A stretch of DNA of 64,000 nucleotides from Erythrobacter sp. UBA1916 (GTDB lineage: Bacteria; Pseudomonadota; Alphaproteobacteria; Sphingomonadales; Sphingomonadaceae). The position numbers were made by a program, and so were the translations under genes. The DNA lies in the NCBI GenBank assembly GCA_002337385.1, contig DDFY01000032.1, positions 62,001-126,000 on the forward strand, written 5' to 3'. The notes beneath the pieces were generated by a model, which worked only from the letters and a program-made list of their open reading frames with translations, was not told where the DNA came from and searched no databases. Shown one piece after another: positions 57,123 through 64,000 of the stretch; the first letter of the stretch is position 1, and the number at the start of each line of letters is the position of its first letter.

Positions 57123-58779
57123 CCTCGCGCACACGTCCGCACGGCGGGATCGTGGCCCCCGGTGCGAGCCAGGCTTCGAGCGCGTCGAGGTCGCCACCTG
57201 CGTTCTCGATGGCGGGAAAGTGGGTGAAGGTCGAAAAGCCGTCACCGCCTCCGGCAAGGAAGTTATTGATCGCGACGCGATAGGTCGCCGCCGGATCGAG
57301 CGCCTTGCCGTCCAGCGTCATGGCCACGATCCGTTCGCCCGCGGGGCGGCTGCGGTCGAAGCTGTAGGCGAACCCTTGGGAGGGAAGCAGCGCGGAATGG
57401 CAGATTGCGACGTTGCCGTCGGCCTCGTCGCAGAACTGTTCTTCGAGCGCGGCCTTGATCGCGCTTCCCGGCATCTCCACCAGCATCACCCAGTTGGCGA
57501 AGGGCTGCATGGCGAAGATGTCGCCGTAGGTCATGGCTCCGCTGCGGCCCGGTGGCAGATCGGTGCGCACGCCGCCCGAATTGACGAAAGCGATGTCGGC
57601 TGGTCCGCCCGCCAGAGTGCGCGTGGCAGCGAGCTGGGCATCGGCCACCAACCGGCTGGCGGAGCTTTCAAGGCAGTCTTCGCGGTGTTCAGCGACGAGT
57701 TGCCATTCGCCGACGGGGCGCTGGGCAATGGCCGCCCCCGCTTCGACGTAGCGCGCCACCAGCGCGGCGATCTCGGGGTCTTCCCCGGCCTCCGGCGTGA
57801 CTGGCACGTTGCGCGCGGTGAGCGAGAGCACGCTGTCGCTTGCCGGGTCGAGCGCCATGTCGATCTGCGTGACGAAGGCGCCATAGCGCCCGGCGCTGGT
57901 CAGCGTGCGCTCGCCCACCTTGCAGGTATAGGCCTGATGGGTGTGGCCCGAGACCACCAGCCCGATGGCCGGATCGAGCCGCTCAAGGATCGGCATGATC
58001 GGCCCCGACAGGCCGGGGCAGCCCTCAAGGTTGAACGTGGGATCGACCAGCCCGCCCTCGTGGATCAACAGCACCACCGCGTCGGCGCCCTCGGCCACGA
58101 GGCCAGCCGCTAGTCGGTTAGCCGCTTCGGCCTCATCGCCGAAGGTGTATCCTTCGGTGGCCGAAGAGGTGACCATCAGCGGGGTGTCTTTCAGCGTCAG
58201 CCCGATAAAGCCGATCTTTGCGCCGCCCACTTCGCGCAAGGTGGTGCCGGGGAACAGCGTGGCGCCGTTCTCGTCGGTGGTATTGCCAGCAAGATAGCGG
58301 AACGATGCCCCGGCGAAAGGTTCGAGCGCGCAGGGTGTGCGCGGGGTATAGGCCTCGCAGCCGCCCTCCTGCATCCGCCGCAATTCGTCGATTCCGCGGT
58401 CGAACTCGTGGTTGCCGACCGAGGCCACGTCGAGCCCGGCAAGGTTAAGCGCGGCGATGGCGGGCTCGTCGAGGAACTGCTGCGAGATCACGGGGCTTGC
58501 CCCGATCAGGTCGCCTGCGGCCACCACCAAGCTGGCCGGCTGTTCGGCGCGCAGGCGGGCGATAGTCGCGCCCAGCCGCGCTGCGCCGCCGAGGACAGCG
58601 CTTTGGGGGTCTTCCTCGCCTGCGTAGCTGACTTCATTCGTGGGCGGCAGCAGTGCGCCGTGAAAGTCGTTGAGCGCGATGATCCGCACTTCCACCGGCG
58701 CGGGCTCGGCATCTGGAAAGGTCGCGCAGGCCGAGAGAGCAAGGACGGCGAGCGAAGCGGATACGAGGCGCATGGTCAT
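57106..58779 (-). CDS. 5'-nucleotidase/UshA-family metallophosphatase lipoprotein (557 aa)
   Basis: Signal peptide with lipobox (LALSACATFPD). N-terminal calcineurin-like domain with the metal motifs ALNDFHGALL, AGDLIGASP, SVGNHEFDRG and VVSGHTHQAY. C-terminal 5'-nucleotidase domain with FVNSGGVRTDLPPG and AINNFLAGGGDGFS, the substrate-stacking region. It hydrolyses nucleotides or related phosphoesters in the periplasm. ATG at 58779 has GGAAG nine bases upstream; an ATG at 58773 is also possible. Convergent with DPP IV. Confidence 0.92.
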   Translation of the reverse strand: MTMRLVSASLAVLALSACATFPDAEPAPVEVRIIALNDFHGALLPPTNEVSYAGEEDPQSAVLGGAARLGATIARLRAEQPASLVVAAGDLIGASPVISQQFLDEPAIAALNLAGLDVASVGNHEFDRGIDELRRMQEGGCEAYTPRTPCALEPFAGASFRYLAGNTTDENGATLFPGTTLREVGGAKIGFIGLTLKDTPLMVTSSATEGYTFGDEAEAANRLAAGLVAEGADAVVLLIHEGGLVDPTFNLEGCPGLSGPIMPILERLDPAIGLVVSGHTHQAYTCKVGERTLTSAGRYGAFVTQIDMALDPASDSVLSLTARNVPVTPEAGEDPEIAALVARYVEAGAAIAQRPVGEWQLVAEHREDCLESSASRLVADAQLAATRTLAGGPADIAFVNSGGVRTDLPPGRSGAMTYGDIFAMQPFANWVMLVEMPGSAIKAALEEQFCDEADGNVAICHSALLPSQGFAYSFDRSRPAGERIVAMTLDGKALDPAATYRVAINNFLAGGGDGFSTFTHFPAIENAGGDLDALEAWLAPGATIPPCGRVREVSPQP

Positions 58780-58852
58780 CGAGGCGTCTTCCAGGGCAAC
58801 GGTTGCACGGTGATGACATGAGCGCCCGCGAGGCCGGGGTAAAGGCACTAGG

Positions 58853-59827
58853 TCAGGCTTCGCGCTGGTCGGCTTCTCGCCCATAGCGCGCGGCCAGCAC
58901 GGCGCAGACAATCAATTGGAGCTGGTGGAATACCATCAGCGGCAGGATCACTGCACCCACGGTGGCCGCCGGGAACAGCACACCGGCCATCGGCACGCCG
59001 GTGGCCAGGCTCTTCTTCGAGCCGCAGAACTGCAGCACGATAATATCCTCGCGTGCAAAGCCGAGCCAGCGACCGGCCACTGCGGTGAGCGTCAGGACGA
59101 AGGCGAGCAGTATGACCGAGACGGCAAGGATCGTCAGCAGGTCTCCCGCCGACACTCGCGACCACAGGCCATCGACCACCGCGGCGCTGAACGCGGCATA
59201 GACCACCATCAGCACCGAGCCGCGATCCACCACCAGCAGCAGCGCCCGTTGCCGCGCGATCCAGCTCCCGATCAGCGGCTGCAACAGGTGCCCCGCAAGA
59301 AACGGCAGCAGCAGTTGGACGACGATAGTGAGCACAGCGTCGCCCGATATGCCGCCCTGCTCACCCGTCAGCAGCAACGCCACCAGAACCGGGGTGATGA
59401 CAATGCCCGCAAGGTTGGAAAAGGCCGCGCTGCACACTGCCCCTGCGACGTTGCCGTGCGCAATTGCGGTGAAGGCGATCGAGCTTTGCACGGTGGAGGG
59501 CAGCAGCGTGAGAAAAACCAGCCCGGTGCGCAGCCACGGATCGAGGAAGGGCAGCATGGCAATGGCGAGCCCCAGCAGCGGAAACACGCCATAGGTTACC
59601 GCGCCAACCGAGGCATGAAGCCGCCAGTGCCGTGCCCCGTCGATCACCGCCTGCCGCGAGAGCCGCGCGCCGTGGAGGAAGAACAGCGCCACGATGCCGA
59701 CATCGGCGGCCACTCCGGCGATGTCAGCCCCGACCCCGCGCGCGGGCAGCAGCGAGGCAAGGCCGACCGTGCCCATCAGCAGCACGATAAAGCTATCGAT
59801 CCTGAGGCGGGCGAGGAGGGCCTTCAT
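58853..59827 (-). CDS. SBF-like (bile acid:sodium symporter family) membrane protein (324 aa)
   Basis: Nine to ten hydrophobic helices. Seen: VGIVALFFLHGARLSRQAVI, VFLTLLPSTVQSSIAFTAIA (a family hallmark with the crossing-helix PSTV) and LQFCGSKKSLATGVPMAGVL (the second hallmark). This is the SBF-like/YfeH group rather than a classical bile-acid carrier. The frame is open far upstream, but the protein starts at MKALLARLRIDSF (59827). It carries an unknown organic anion, perhaps related to the neighbouring p-cresol-type genes. Divergent from the TetR gene. Confidence 0.87.
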   Translation of the reverse strand: MKALLARLRIDSFIVLLMGTVGLASLLPARGVGADIAGVAADVGIVALFFLHGARLSRQAVIDGARHWRLHASVGAVTYGVFPLLGLAIAMLPFLDPWLRTGLVFLTLLPSTVQSSIAFTAIAHGNVAGAVCSAAFSNLAGIVITPVLVALLLTGEQGGISGDAVLTIVVQLLLPFLAGHLLQPLIGSWIARQRALLLVVDRGSVLMVVYAAFSAAVVDGLWSRVSAGDLLTILAVSVILLAFVLTLTAVAGRWLGFAREDIIVLQFCGSKKSLATGVPMAGVLFPAATVGAVILPLMVFHQLQLIVCAVLAARYGREADQREA

Positions 59828-59948
59828 GTGGTGGCTTTCGTTGGCGGGGCGAGCAGACCCGCTAGGGCGGCCTCGGCCGCTAATCAATCCCCACACGACT
59901 TGGGGGTGAGGCTTTTCTCCAGACCTTGCCGGGGCTAGCCTCGTGCGC

Positions 59949-60524
59949 ATGAGCCCCATGAAAAACGAAACCCGTTCCAAACTGCTCGCCGCTGCTGAGC
60001 AGATTCTCGTCTTGCGCGGGATCACCGGCTTGTCGGTACGCAAGGTGGGGGAGGCGGCAGGGCTCAACCCCACTTTGGTGACCTATCACTTCGGCTCGCT
60101 CGGCAAACTGCTGGAGGAGCTGCGCGATCGTAATATGAACCCGGTCCTCGCTGGTTGGGAGGGGCTGGAGCAGTACGACGATCTCGATGCGATCCTGCGT
60201 AGCTGGCTGGCGCCGTTGCTGATGCCGGCGGCCTTTACCGAGGGCGGGCGGGCGCTGGTGGTGATCGACGAGATTGCCGCCCGCGGTGAGGGTGATCTCG
60301 GTGAACAGGTTATGACGGCGATGCAAAGCTTCAGCCAGCGGCTTCGCGACATGCTCGCGCCCTATTGCCCGTCGCTTGACCCAACCGAGCTTCGCGCCCG
60401 CGTGCGCTTTATATCTGCCGCCGCACTCGGCCCGCCGCCGCGCCATCGCGGAATGACCGGGGTGGGGGTCGAGGACGAGCTGGATTACCTCGTGCGCTTC
60501 GCCCGCATCGCGCTGAAAGAGTAA
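59949..60524 (+). CDS. TetR family transcriptional regulator (191 aa)
   Basis: N-terminal helix-turn-helix domain: KLLAAAEQILVLRGITGLSV and KVGEAAGLNPTLVTYHFGSL with the family's Y-H-F signature. The C-terminal ~140 residues form the ligand-binding dimer domain. The start may be ATG 59949 or 59958, or GTG 59943; none has a good ribosome site. It ends 30 bases before a perfect 26-bp palindrome (60555-60580) that precedes the p-cresol-type operon, its likely operator. It probably responds to an alkylphenol. Confidence 0.9.
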   Translation: MSPMKNETRSKLLAAAEQILVLRGITGLSVRKVGEAAGLNPTLVTYHFGSLGKLLEELRDRNMNPVLAGWEGLEQYDDLDAILRSWLAPLLMPAAFTEGGRALVVIDEIAARGEGDLGEQVMTAMQSFSQRLRDMLAPYCPSLDPTELRARVRFISAAALGPPPRHRGMTGVGVEDELDYLVRFARIALKE

Positions 60525-60554
60525 ACGCGAGAAAGGATTGCCAGCGGTGAGAGG

Positions 60555-60580
60555 CTTATTTATACGATCGTATAAATAAG
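60555..60580. promoter_or_regulatory. Perfect 26-bp palindromic operator
   Basis: CTTATTTATACGA followed by its exact reverse complement. The end of the palindrome runs into the AAGGAGGGG ribosome site of the flavoprotein gene (start 60592), so a bound repressor would block the transcription or translation start. It lies between the TetR gene and the first operon gene. TetR binding is inferred. Confidence 0.8.
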
Positions 60581-60591
60581 GAGGGGTACCT

Positions 60592-62181
60592 GTGGTAACG
60601 CCGAACACGATGACCGAGGCCGATTTTGCTGACGGTCTTGGAGAGATGCGCTCGATTGTCGGGTCGGAATGGGTGTTTGACCAGCCGGCCGATCTCAACA
60701 CCTACCGCGATTTTTACTCGGTGCTGTGGGGCGAGCCGGAGGAAAAGCTGGCCTCTGCTGCCATCGCCCCGGCGAGCGTGGAAGAGGTGCAGGCCATCGT
60801 CCGCGCAGCGGGGGAGCGGAACATGCCGCTTTACCCGATCAGCACCGGGCGCAATCTCGGCTATGGCGGCTCGGCGCCGGTGCTCTCGGGCAGCGTGGTG
60901 CTCGACCTGAAGCGGATGAACCGCGTGCTCGAGGTGAACGAGGCCAATTGCTCGTGTCTGGTCGAGCCGGGTGTCTCTTACTTCGATATGTACCGGCACC
61001 TGCAGGAAAGTGGCTCGAAGCTGTGGCTCGACGTGCCCGATCCGGGTTGGGGCTCGCTGATCGGCAATGCGATGGATTCGGGCGGCGGCTACACCGCGTC
61101 GGGCTATCGCGGGCATTGGGAGGCGGTGTGCGGCGTTGAGGCGGTGATGGCCGATGGCGAGGTGCTGCGCACCGGCATGGGCGCGCTGCCCGGCAGCGAG
61201 ACATGGCAGCAATATCGCATGGGGATCGGCCCGTGCCTTGACGGGCTGTTTCGCCAGTCGACGCTGGGCGTGGTCACCAAGATGGGCTTCTACCTGTTCC
61301 CGCAGCCCGAAGCGCATCTGTCAGCGAGCGTCAGCGTCTATCGCTACGAAGACCTCGACGAGCTGGTCGAGATCTTGAACGAGCTGGAATATGGCAATGT
61401 GTTCAACGGCATGCCGGGGGTCGGCTCGCCGGTGCTCAGCCAGGAAAGCCCGATTGCCATGGCGATCGTGCCCGAGCCGGACGAGATGAACCGGATGGTC
61501 CGCGAGACGGGGCTGGCCGCTTGGCGCGCCTCGTTCAATTTCTACGGTCCGGAGAAGGTCATCGCGGCGCAGTGGGAGCACGTGCGCGACCGCTTCGCCC
61601 ACTTCGAAGGGGTGACCTACCACGCCGAGGAGCCGGTGCGTTTCCCGCTCACCCAGGCGCAGCTCGAGAAGGTGCAGAAGCCGCGTTATGGCATCCCCTC
61701 TCTGGAGATATTTACGGTCGGCAGCCAGGGCTTTGGCAAGTTCAACCCGTCGGACGGGCACATCTGGTTCTCCGCCGTCATCCCGCGCTCTGGCAAGGGG
61801 GTGATCGAAGCGAACCGGGTGATGCGGCAGGCCTGCAAGGAGCGCGGGCTTGAGCTGTTCATGCTCGCACCCGCCGTCACCTGCTGGACGCGCAGCTTCG
61901 TGCTGTTCGCCGCCGTGCCGGTGTACAAGGAGGTGGAGAAGAACCGGCATCTGCGCCAGTCGATCAAGGAGATCATCGCGCTGTGCGGCGAGCATGGTTG
62001 GGGTGAATACCGCTGCCCGCCTGCATTCATGGATGCGGTGATGGATGCCTACAGCTTCTCCGATCACAAGCTGCGCCGCGTGAACGAGCAGATCAAGGAT
62101 GCGCTCGATCCCAAGGGCATTCTGTCGGCGGGGCGTTATGGCGTCTGGCCGAAGCATCTGCGCGAGGGGAGGGGGGCATGA
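60592..62181 (+). CDS. pchF: p-Cresol methylhydroxylase/VAO-type flavoprotein (529 aa)
   Basis: FAD-linked oxidase of the PchF/vanillyl-alcohol oxidase family, which hydroxylates the benzylic carbon of 4-alkylphenols. Seen: the FAD motif PISTGRNLGYGGSAP with Tyr90, matching a phenolate-binding Tyr of the family; WLDVPDPGWGSLIGNAMDSG; and GWGEYRCPPAF with Tyr471-Arg472, at the position of PCMH Tyr473/Arg474. His390 in DGHIWFSA lies where VAO carries its FAD-linking His; this alignment is by eye. GTG start with GGAGGGG upstream. Eugenol- or vanillyl-type substrates are alternatives. Confidence 0.87.
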   Translation: MVTPNTMTEADFADGLGEMRSIVGSEWVFDQPADLNTYRDFYSVLWGEPEEKLASAAIAPASVEEVQAIVRAAGERNMPLYPISTGRNLGYGGSAPVLSGSVVLDLKRMNRVLEVNEANCSCLVEPGVSYFDMYRHLQESGSKLWLDVPDPGWGSLIGNAMDSGGGYTASGYRGHWEAVCGVEAVMADGEVLRTGMGALPGSETWQQYRMGIGPCLDGLFRQSTLGVVTKMGFYLFPQPEAHLSASVSVYRYEDLDELVEILNELEYGNVFNGMPGVGSPVLSQESPIAMAIVPEPDEMNRMVRETGLAAWRASFNFYGPEKVIAAQWEHVRDRFAHFEGVTYHAEEPVRFPLTQAQLEKVQKPRYGIPSLEIFTVGSQGFGKFNPSDGHIWFSAVIPRSGKGVIEANRVMRQACKERGLELFMLAPAVTCWTRSFVLFAAVPVYKEVEKNRHLRQSIKEIIALCGEHGWGEYRCPPAFMDAVMDAYSFSDHKLRRVNEQIKDALDPKGILSAGRYGVWPKHLREGRGA

Positions 62182-62600
62182 GGAGCGTTGTCGTAGCGGC
62201 CGCCGTTGCGGCACTCGCCTTTGGAGTGGCGCAAGCACAAGATGGCATGCGCACCGGCCCCACCGCGCCCGACCTGGCCGAGGGCAAGGCCGTGTTCGCC
62301 AAGTGGTGCGCGCCGTGCCATGCGCCCAATCCGGGGCTCGCGGGTACCTTCGCGCTACAGCACAAGTACGATGGCAAGGTGCCCGCCGCGCTCGAGAACC
62401 GAACCGACCTGCAACCTGCGCTGGTCGCCTATTTCGTGCGTAACGGTGTCGCATGGATGCCGCCGTTCCGCCCGACCGAGATTTCCGACGCGCAGCTCGC
62501 GGCGCTCAACGCCTACCTTACCGCCCCGCTCGATCAGCGCGGTGCTCCGGCGGAGCTGCTGGCCGAGGAAATGGTGCAGTTGCGGAGTGAAGGGCAATGA
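62178..62600 (+). CDS. pchC: Cytochrome c subunit of a p-cresol methylhydroxylase-type enzyme (140 aa)
   Basis: Signal peptide (VVVAAAVAALAFGVAQAQ). Heme motif CAPCH near residue 44 (WCAPCHAPNPG) and a probable axial Met in VAWMPPFRPTEISD. Small class I cytochrome, the size of PchC. It accepts electrons from the flavoprotein in the periplasm. Its ATG overlaps the flavoprotein stop by four bases, as expected for subunits made in fixed ratio. Confidence 0.9.
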   Translation: MRSVVVAAAVAALAFGVAQAQDGMRTGPTAPDLAEGKAVFAKWCAPCHAPNPGLAGTFALQHKYDGKVPAALENRTDLQPALVAYFVRNGVAWMPPFRPTEISDAQLAALNAYLTAPLDQRGAPAELLAEEMVQLRSEGQ

Positions 62601-62998
62601 TCCGGCGCGATATGCTCAAGTGGGGTGCGCTCGTTCCGGCCCTGGCGGGTGTTCCGGGAATGGCGCGTGCGCAGGCGGGTGAGGGGCTCGACGTCCTGCT
62701 GCTCGACACGCGCTTCGGTGAAGGACCGCTGGATGACATGGGGGCGGCGCGCGTGCTCACCTTTGCGGGCGATGTTACCAAGGTGTGGTACGAGCATCTT
62801 GACCGCGCATGGCGCCAGCCCGGCTTTGTGGTGGGCGGCATCACCGGCGCTGATGCACTGTTCGTGCTCGAAACACTGGCCCGGCAGCAGGGCCGCAAGG
62901 TGGTCGCGCGCAAGGCGCTTGAGGTCGCGCCGCTGGCGGGCGACATCGCGCCGGTGAGCTGGGTGATCGCGCCTGCCCATCCCAGCGTGCTGGCGTGA
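62597..62998 (+). CDS. Unknown Tat-type protein in the PchX position (133 aa)
   Basis: The N-terminus MIRRDMLKWGALVPALAG has a twin-arginine pattern (RRDMLK), followed by a signal peptidase site near ARAQ. The mature part, about 105 residues, has LDVLLLDTRFGEGPLDDMGA and VTKVWYEHLDRAWRQPGFVV, and I recognise no family. It overlaps both neighbours by four bases. In known Pseudomonas p-cresol operons a gene of unknown role (pchX) lies between the cytochrome and flavoprotein genes, the same place. An assembly or export role is possible. Confidence 0.65.
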   Translation: MIRRDMLKWGALVPALAGVPGMARAQAGEGLDVLLLDTRFGEGPLDDMGAARVLTFAGDVTKVWYEHLDRAWRQPGFVVGGITGADALFVLETLARQQGRKVVARKALEVAPLAGDIAPVSWVIAPAHPSVLA

Positions 62999-64000
62999 GC
63001 GTACTGCCGCCCGATCTCGATGCGGCTGGCTTTGCCGCCTTCCTCGATGACCTGCGTGCGGTGGTCGGGCCTGACTGGGTGTGGTCGAGCGACGAGGACA
63101 TGCACGCCTACCGCGACAGCTTCTCGCCCGTGTGGAACACCGAGGAAGAACGCCACGCCAGCGCCGCAGTCGCGCCCGCCGATGTCGAACAGGTCAGCGC
63201 CGTAGTGCGTGTGGCACGCAAACACCGTGTGCCGCTGTTCCCGATTTCGACCGGCAAGAACTTTGGCTATGGCGGTCCATCGCCCAATGTGAACGGCTCG
63301 GTCGTGATCGACCTCAAGCGCATGAACCGTGTGCTCGAAGTGAACGAGGCGCGCGCCTTTGCACTGGTCGAGCCGGGCGTGTCCTATTTCGATCTTTATC
63401 GAGCCATCGAGGAGCGCGGGCTGAAGCTGATGCTCGACTGCCCCGATCCGGGTTGGGGCTCGCCGGTGGGCAATTCTCTGGAGCGCGGGGTGGGCTACAC
63501 CATGCCGCATTTCCGCGATCATTTCGGCGCGCACTGCGGGATGGAAGTGGTGCTGCCCGATGGCGAGGTGATGCGCACCGGCATGGGGGCGATGCCGGGC
63601 GCGCAGACCTGGCAGGAATATCCCTATGGCTTCGGCCCCGATCCCTCGGGCCTGTTTGCGCAGGGCAACTTCGGGATCGTCACCAAGATGGGCTTTCGCC
63701 TGCTGCCGCTGCCCGAATACTATCGCACCTGCCTGATCACGGTGCCGAAGCGGCGCGACTTCGTGAAGCTGGTCGAGCACGTGAACTACCTCAATGACAG
63801 CGGGCTGATCGGCGAGGTCGAATATGGCAGCCCCTTGCGCGCGAAGATGGCCGATCCGCAGGTCATGGCGCTTATCACCAAGGCGGGCGGGGTGTCTGAT
63901 GCCGAGCTCGATGCCGCTGCCGAAGCGGCGGGACTGCCGTGCTGGCAGGTCGAACTGCAGTTCCTCGGGCCGGAGCGGGCGACTTACGAGAACTGGACCT
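62995..64000 (+). CDS. pchF: Second p-cresol methylhydroxylase-type flavoprotein (3' end outside window)
   Basis: GTG start overlapping the previous stop. The first ~335 residues align throughout with the flavoprotein at 60592: VPLFPISTGKNFGYGGPSPN, VVIDLKRMNRVLEVNEARA, PDPGWGSPVGNSLERGVGYT and FGIVTKMGFRLLPLPEYYRT. It keeps the FAD-binding motif with the phenolate Tyr. The C-terminal substrate and FAD-linking residues are beyond the window. With only one cytochrome gene seen, the two flavoproteins may share it, form a hetero-oligomer, or serve different alkylphenols. Confidence 0.88.
   Translation, partial: MSVLPPDLDAAGFAAFLDDLRAVVGPDWVWSSDEDMHAYRDSFSPVWNTEEERHASAAVAPADVEQVSAVVRVARKHRVPLFPISTGKNFGYGGPSPNVNGSVVIDLKRMNRVLEVNEARAFALVEPGVSYFDLYRAIEERGLKLMLDCPDPGWGSPVGNSLERGVGYTMPHFRDHFGAHCGMEVVLPDGEVMRTGMGAMPGAQTWQEYPYGFGPDPSGLFAQGNFGIVTKMGFRLLPLPEYYRTCLITVPKRRDFVKLVEHVNYLNDSGLIGEVEYGSPLRAKMADPQVMALITKAGGVSDAELDAAAEAAGLPCWQVELQFLGPERATYENWT

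Noticed and set aside
1..64000. CRISPR arrays, insertion sequences, tRNA or rRNA genes, prophage
   Set aside because: No regularly spaced repeats, transposase-like proteins, cloverleaf or rRNA sequences were recognised on reading both strands.

Overview
The window is a GC-rich, densely coded chromosomal segment. Its proteins look like those of an alphaproteobacterium of the order Sphingomonadales (Novosphingobium/Sphingobium-like). Pointers are two large TonB-dependent receptors, DUF6152-type secreted proteins, a p-cresol methylhydroxylase-type operon and many aromatic-catabolism families. I see no rRNA, tRNA, CRISPR array, insertion sequence or phage gene. All assignments come from reading the sequence; no database search was run.

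Region 1 (1-13.9 kb): an acyl-CoA ligase (cut by the window edge), two overlapping MarR regulators, and an indolepyruvate-type 2-oxoacid:ferredoxin oxidoreductase pair. The ligase and the oxidoreductase each carry the same 16-bp inverted repeat before their start codon. Then come a Tat-type DUF4185 lipoprotein, a secreted protein pair, a membrane-anchored winged-helix regulator, a beta-lactamase-fold protein without its catalytic Ser/Lys, a hot-dog thioesterase with its MarR regulator, and a second membrane-anchored regulator paralogous to the first.

Region 2 (14.1-42.8 kb): a catabolic island. It has two TonB receptors, a PQQ-type sugar dehydrogenase, a second copy of the secreted pair, a large alpha/beta hydrolase, a beta-class GST, a flavin reductase with an HsaA-like flavin monooxygenase, a LysR regulator, a class III transaminase, an MFS carrier, two SDR proteins lacking the catalytic Ser-Tyr-Lys, a 2-keto-4-pentenoate hydratase-like protein, two aldehyde dehydrogenases, a seven-Asp-box propeller, a VOC protein, an AA_synth protein, an alpha/beta hydrolase, a ThDP enzyme and a cytochrome b561. 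It closes with a divergent Lrp/alanine dehydrogenase pair. A TTGTTGCA(A) core lies in all five main divergent promoters from 8 to 32 kb. The gene set suggests uptake, hydroxylation and oxidation of an aromatic or amine-bearing compound, with a transaminase-alanine dehydrogenase loop that releases ammonia.

Region 3 (43-54.6 kb): the most striking part. A histidine kinase and an NtrC-type sigma54 activator sit among five promoters that each match the sigma54 -24/-12 consensus. Each has one or more TGGT...ACCA inverted repeats roughly 60-90 bp upstream. They precede an EmrAB-outer membrane factor efflux operon, a DUF6491 protein, a YfdX-like/YflT-like pair, two tandem small secreted paralogs and a DUF1269 membrane protein. 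This looks like a compact local sigma54 envelope or efflux stress regulon.

Region 4 (54.8-64 kb): a dipeptidyl peptidase IV, a 5'-nucleotidase-family lipoprotein, an SBF-like membrane carrier, and a TetR regulator upstream of a perfect 26-bp palindrome. The palindrome precedes a p-cresol methylhydroxylase-like operon with two flavoprotein genes (the second cut by the window edge), one cytochrome c and an unknown Tat-type protein.
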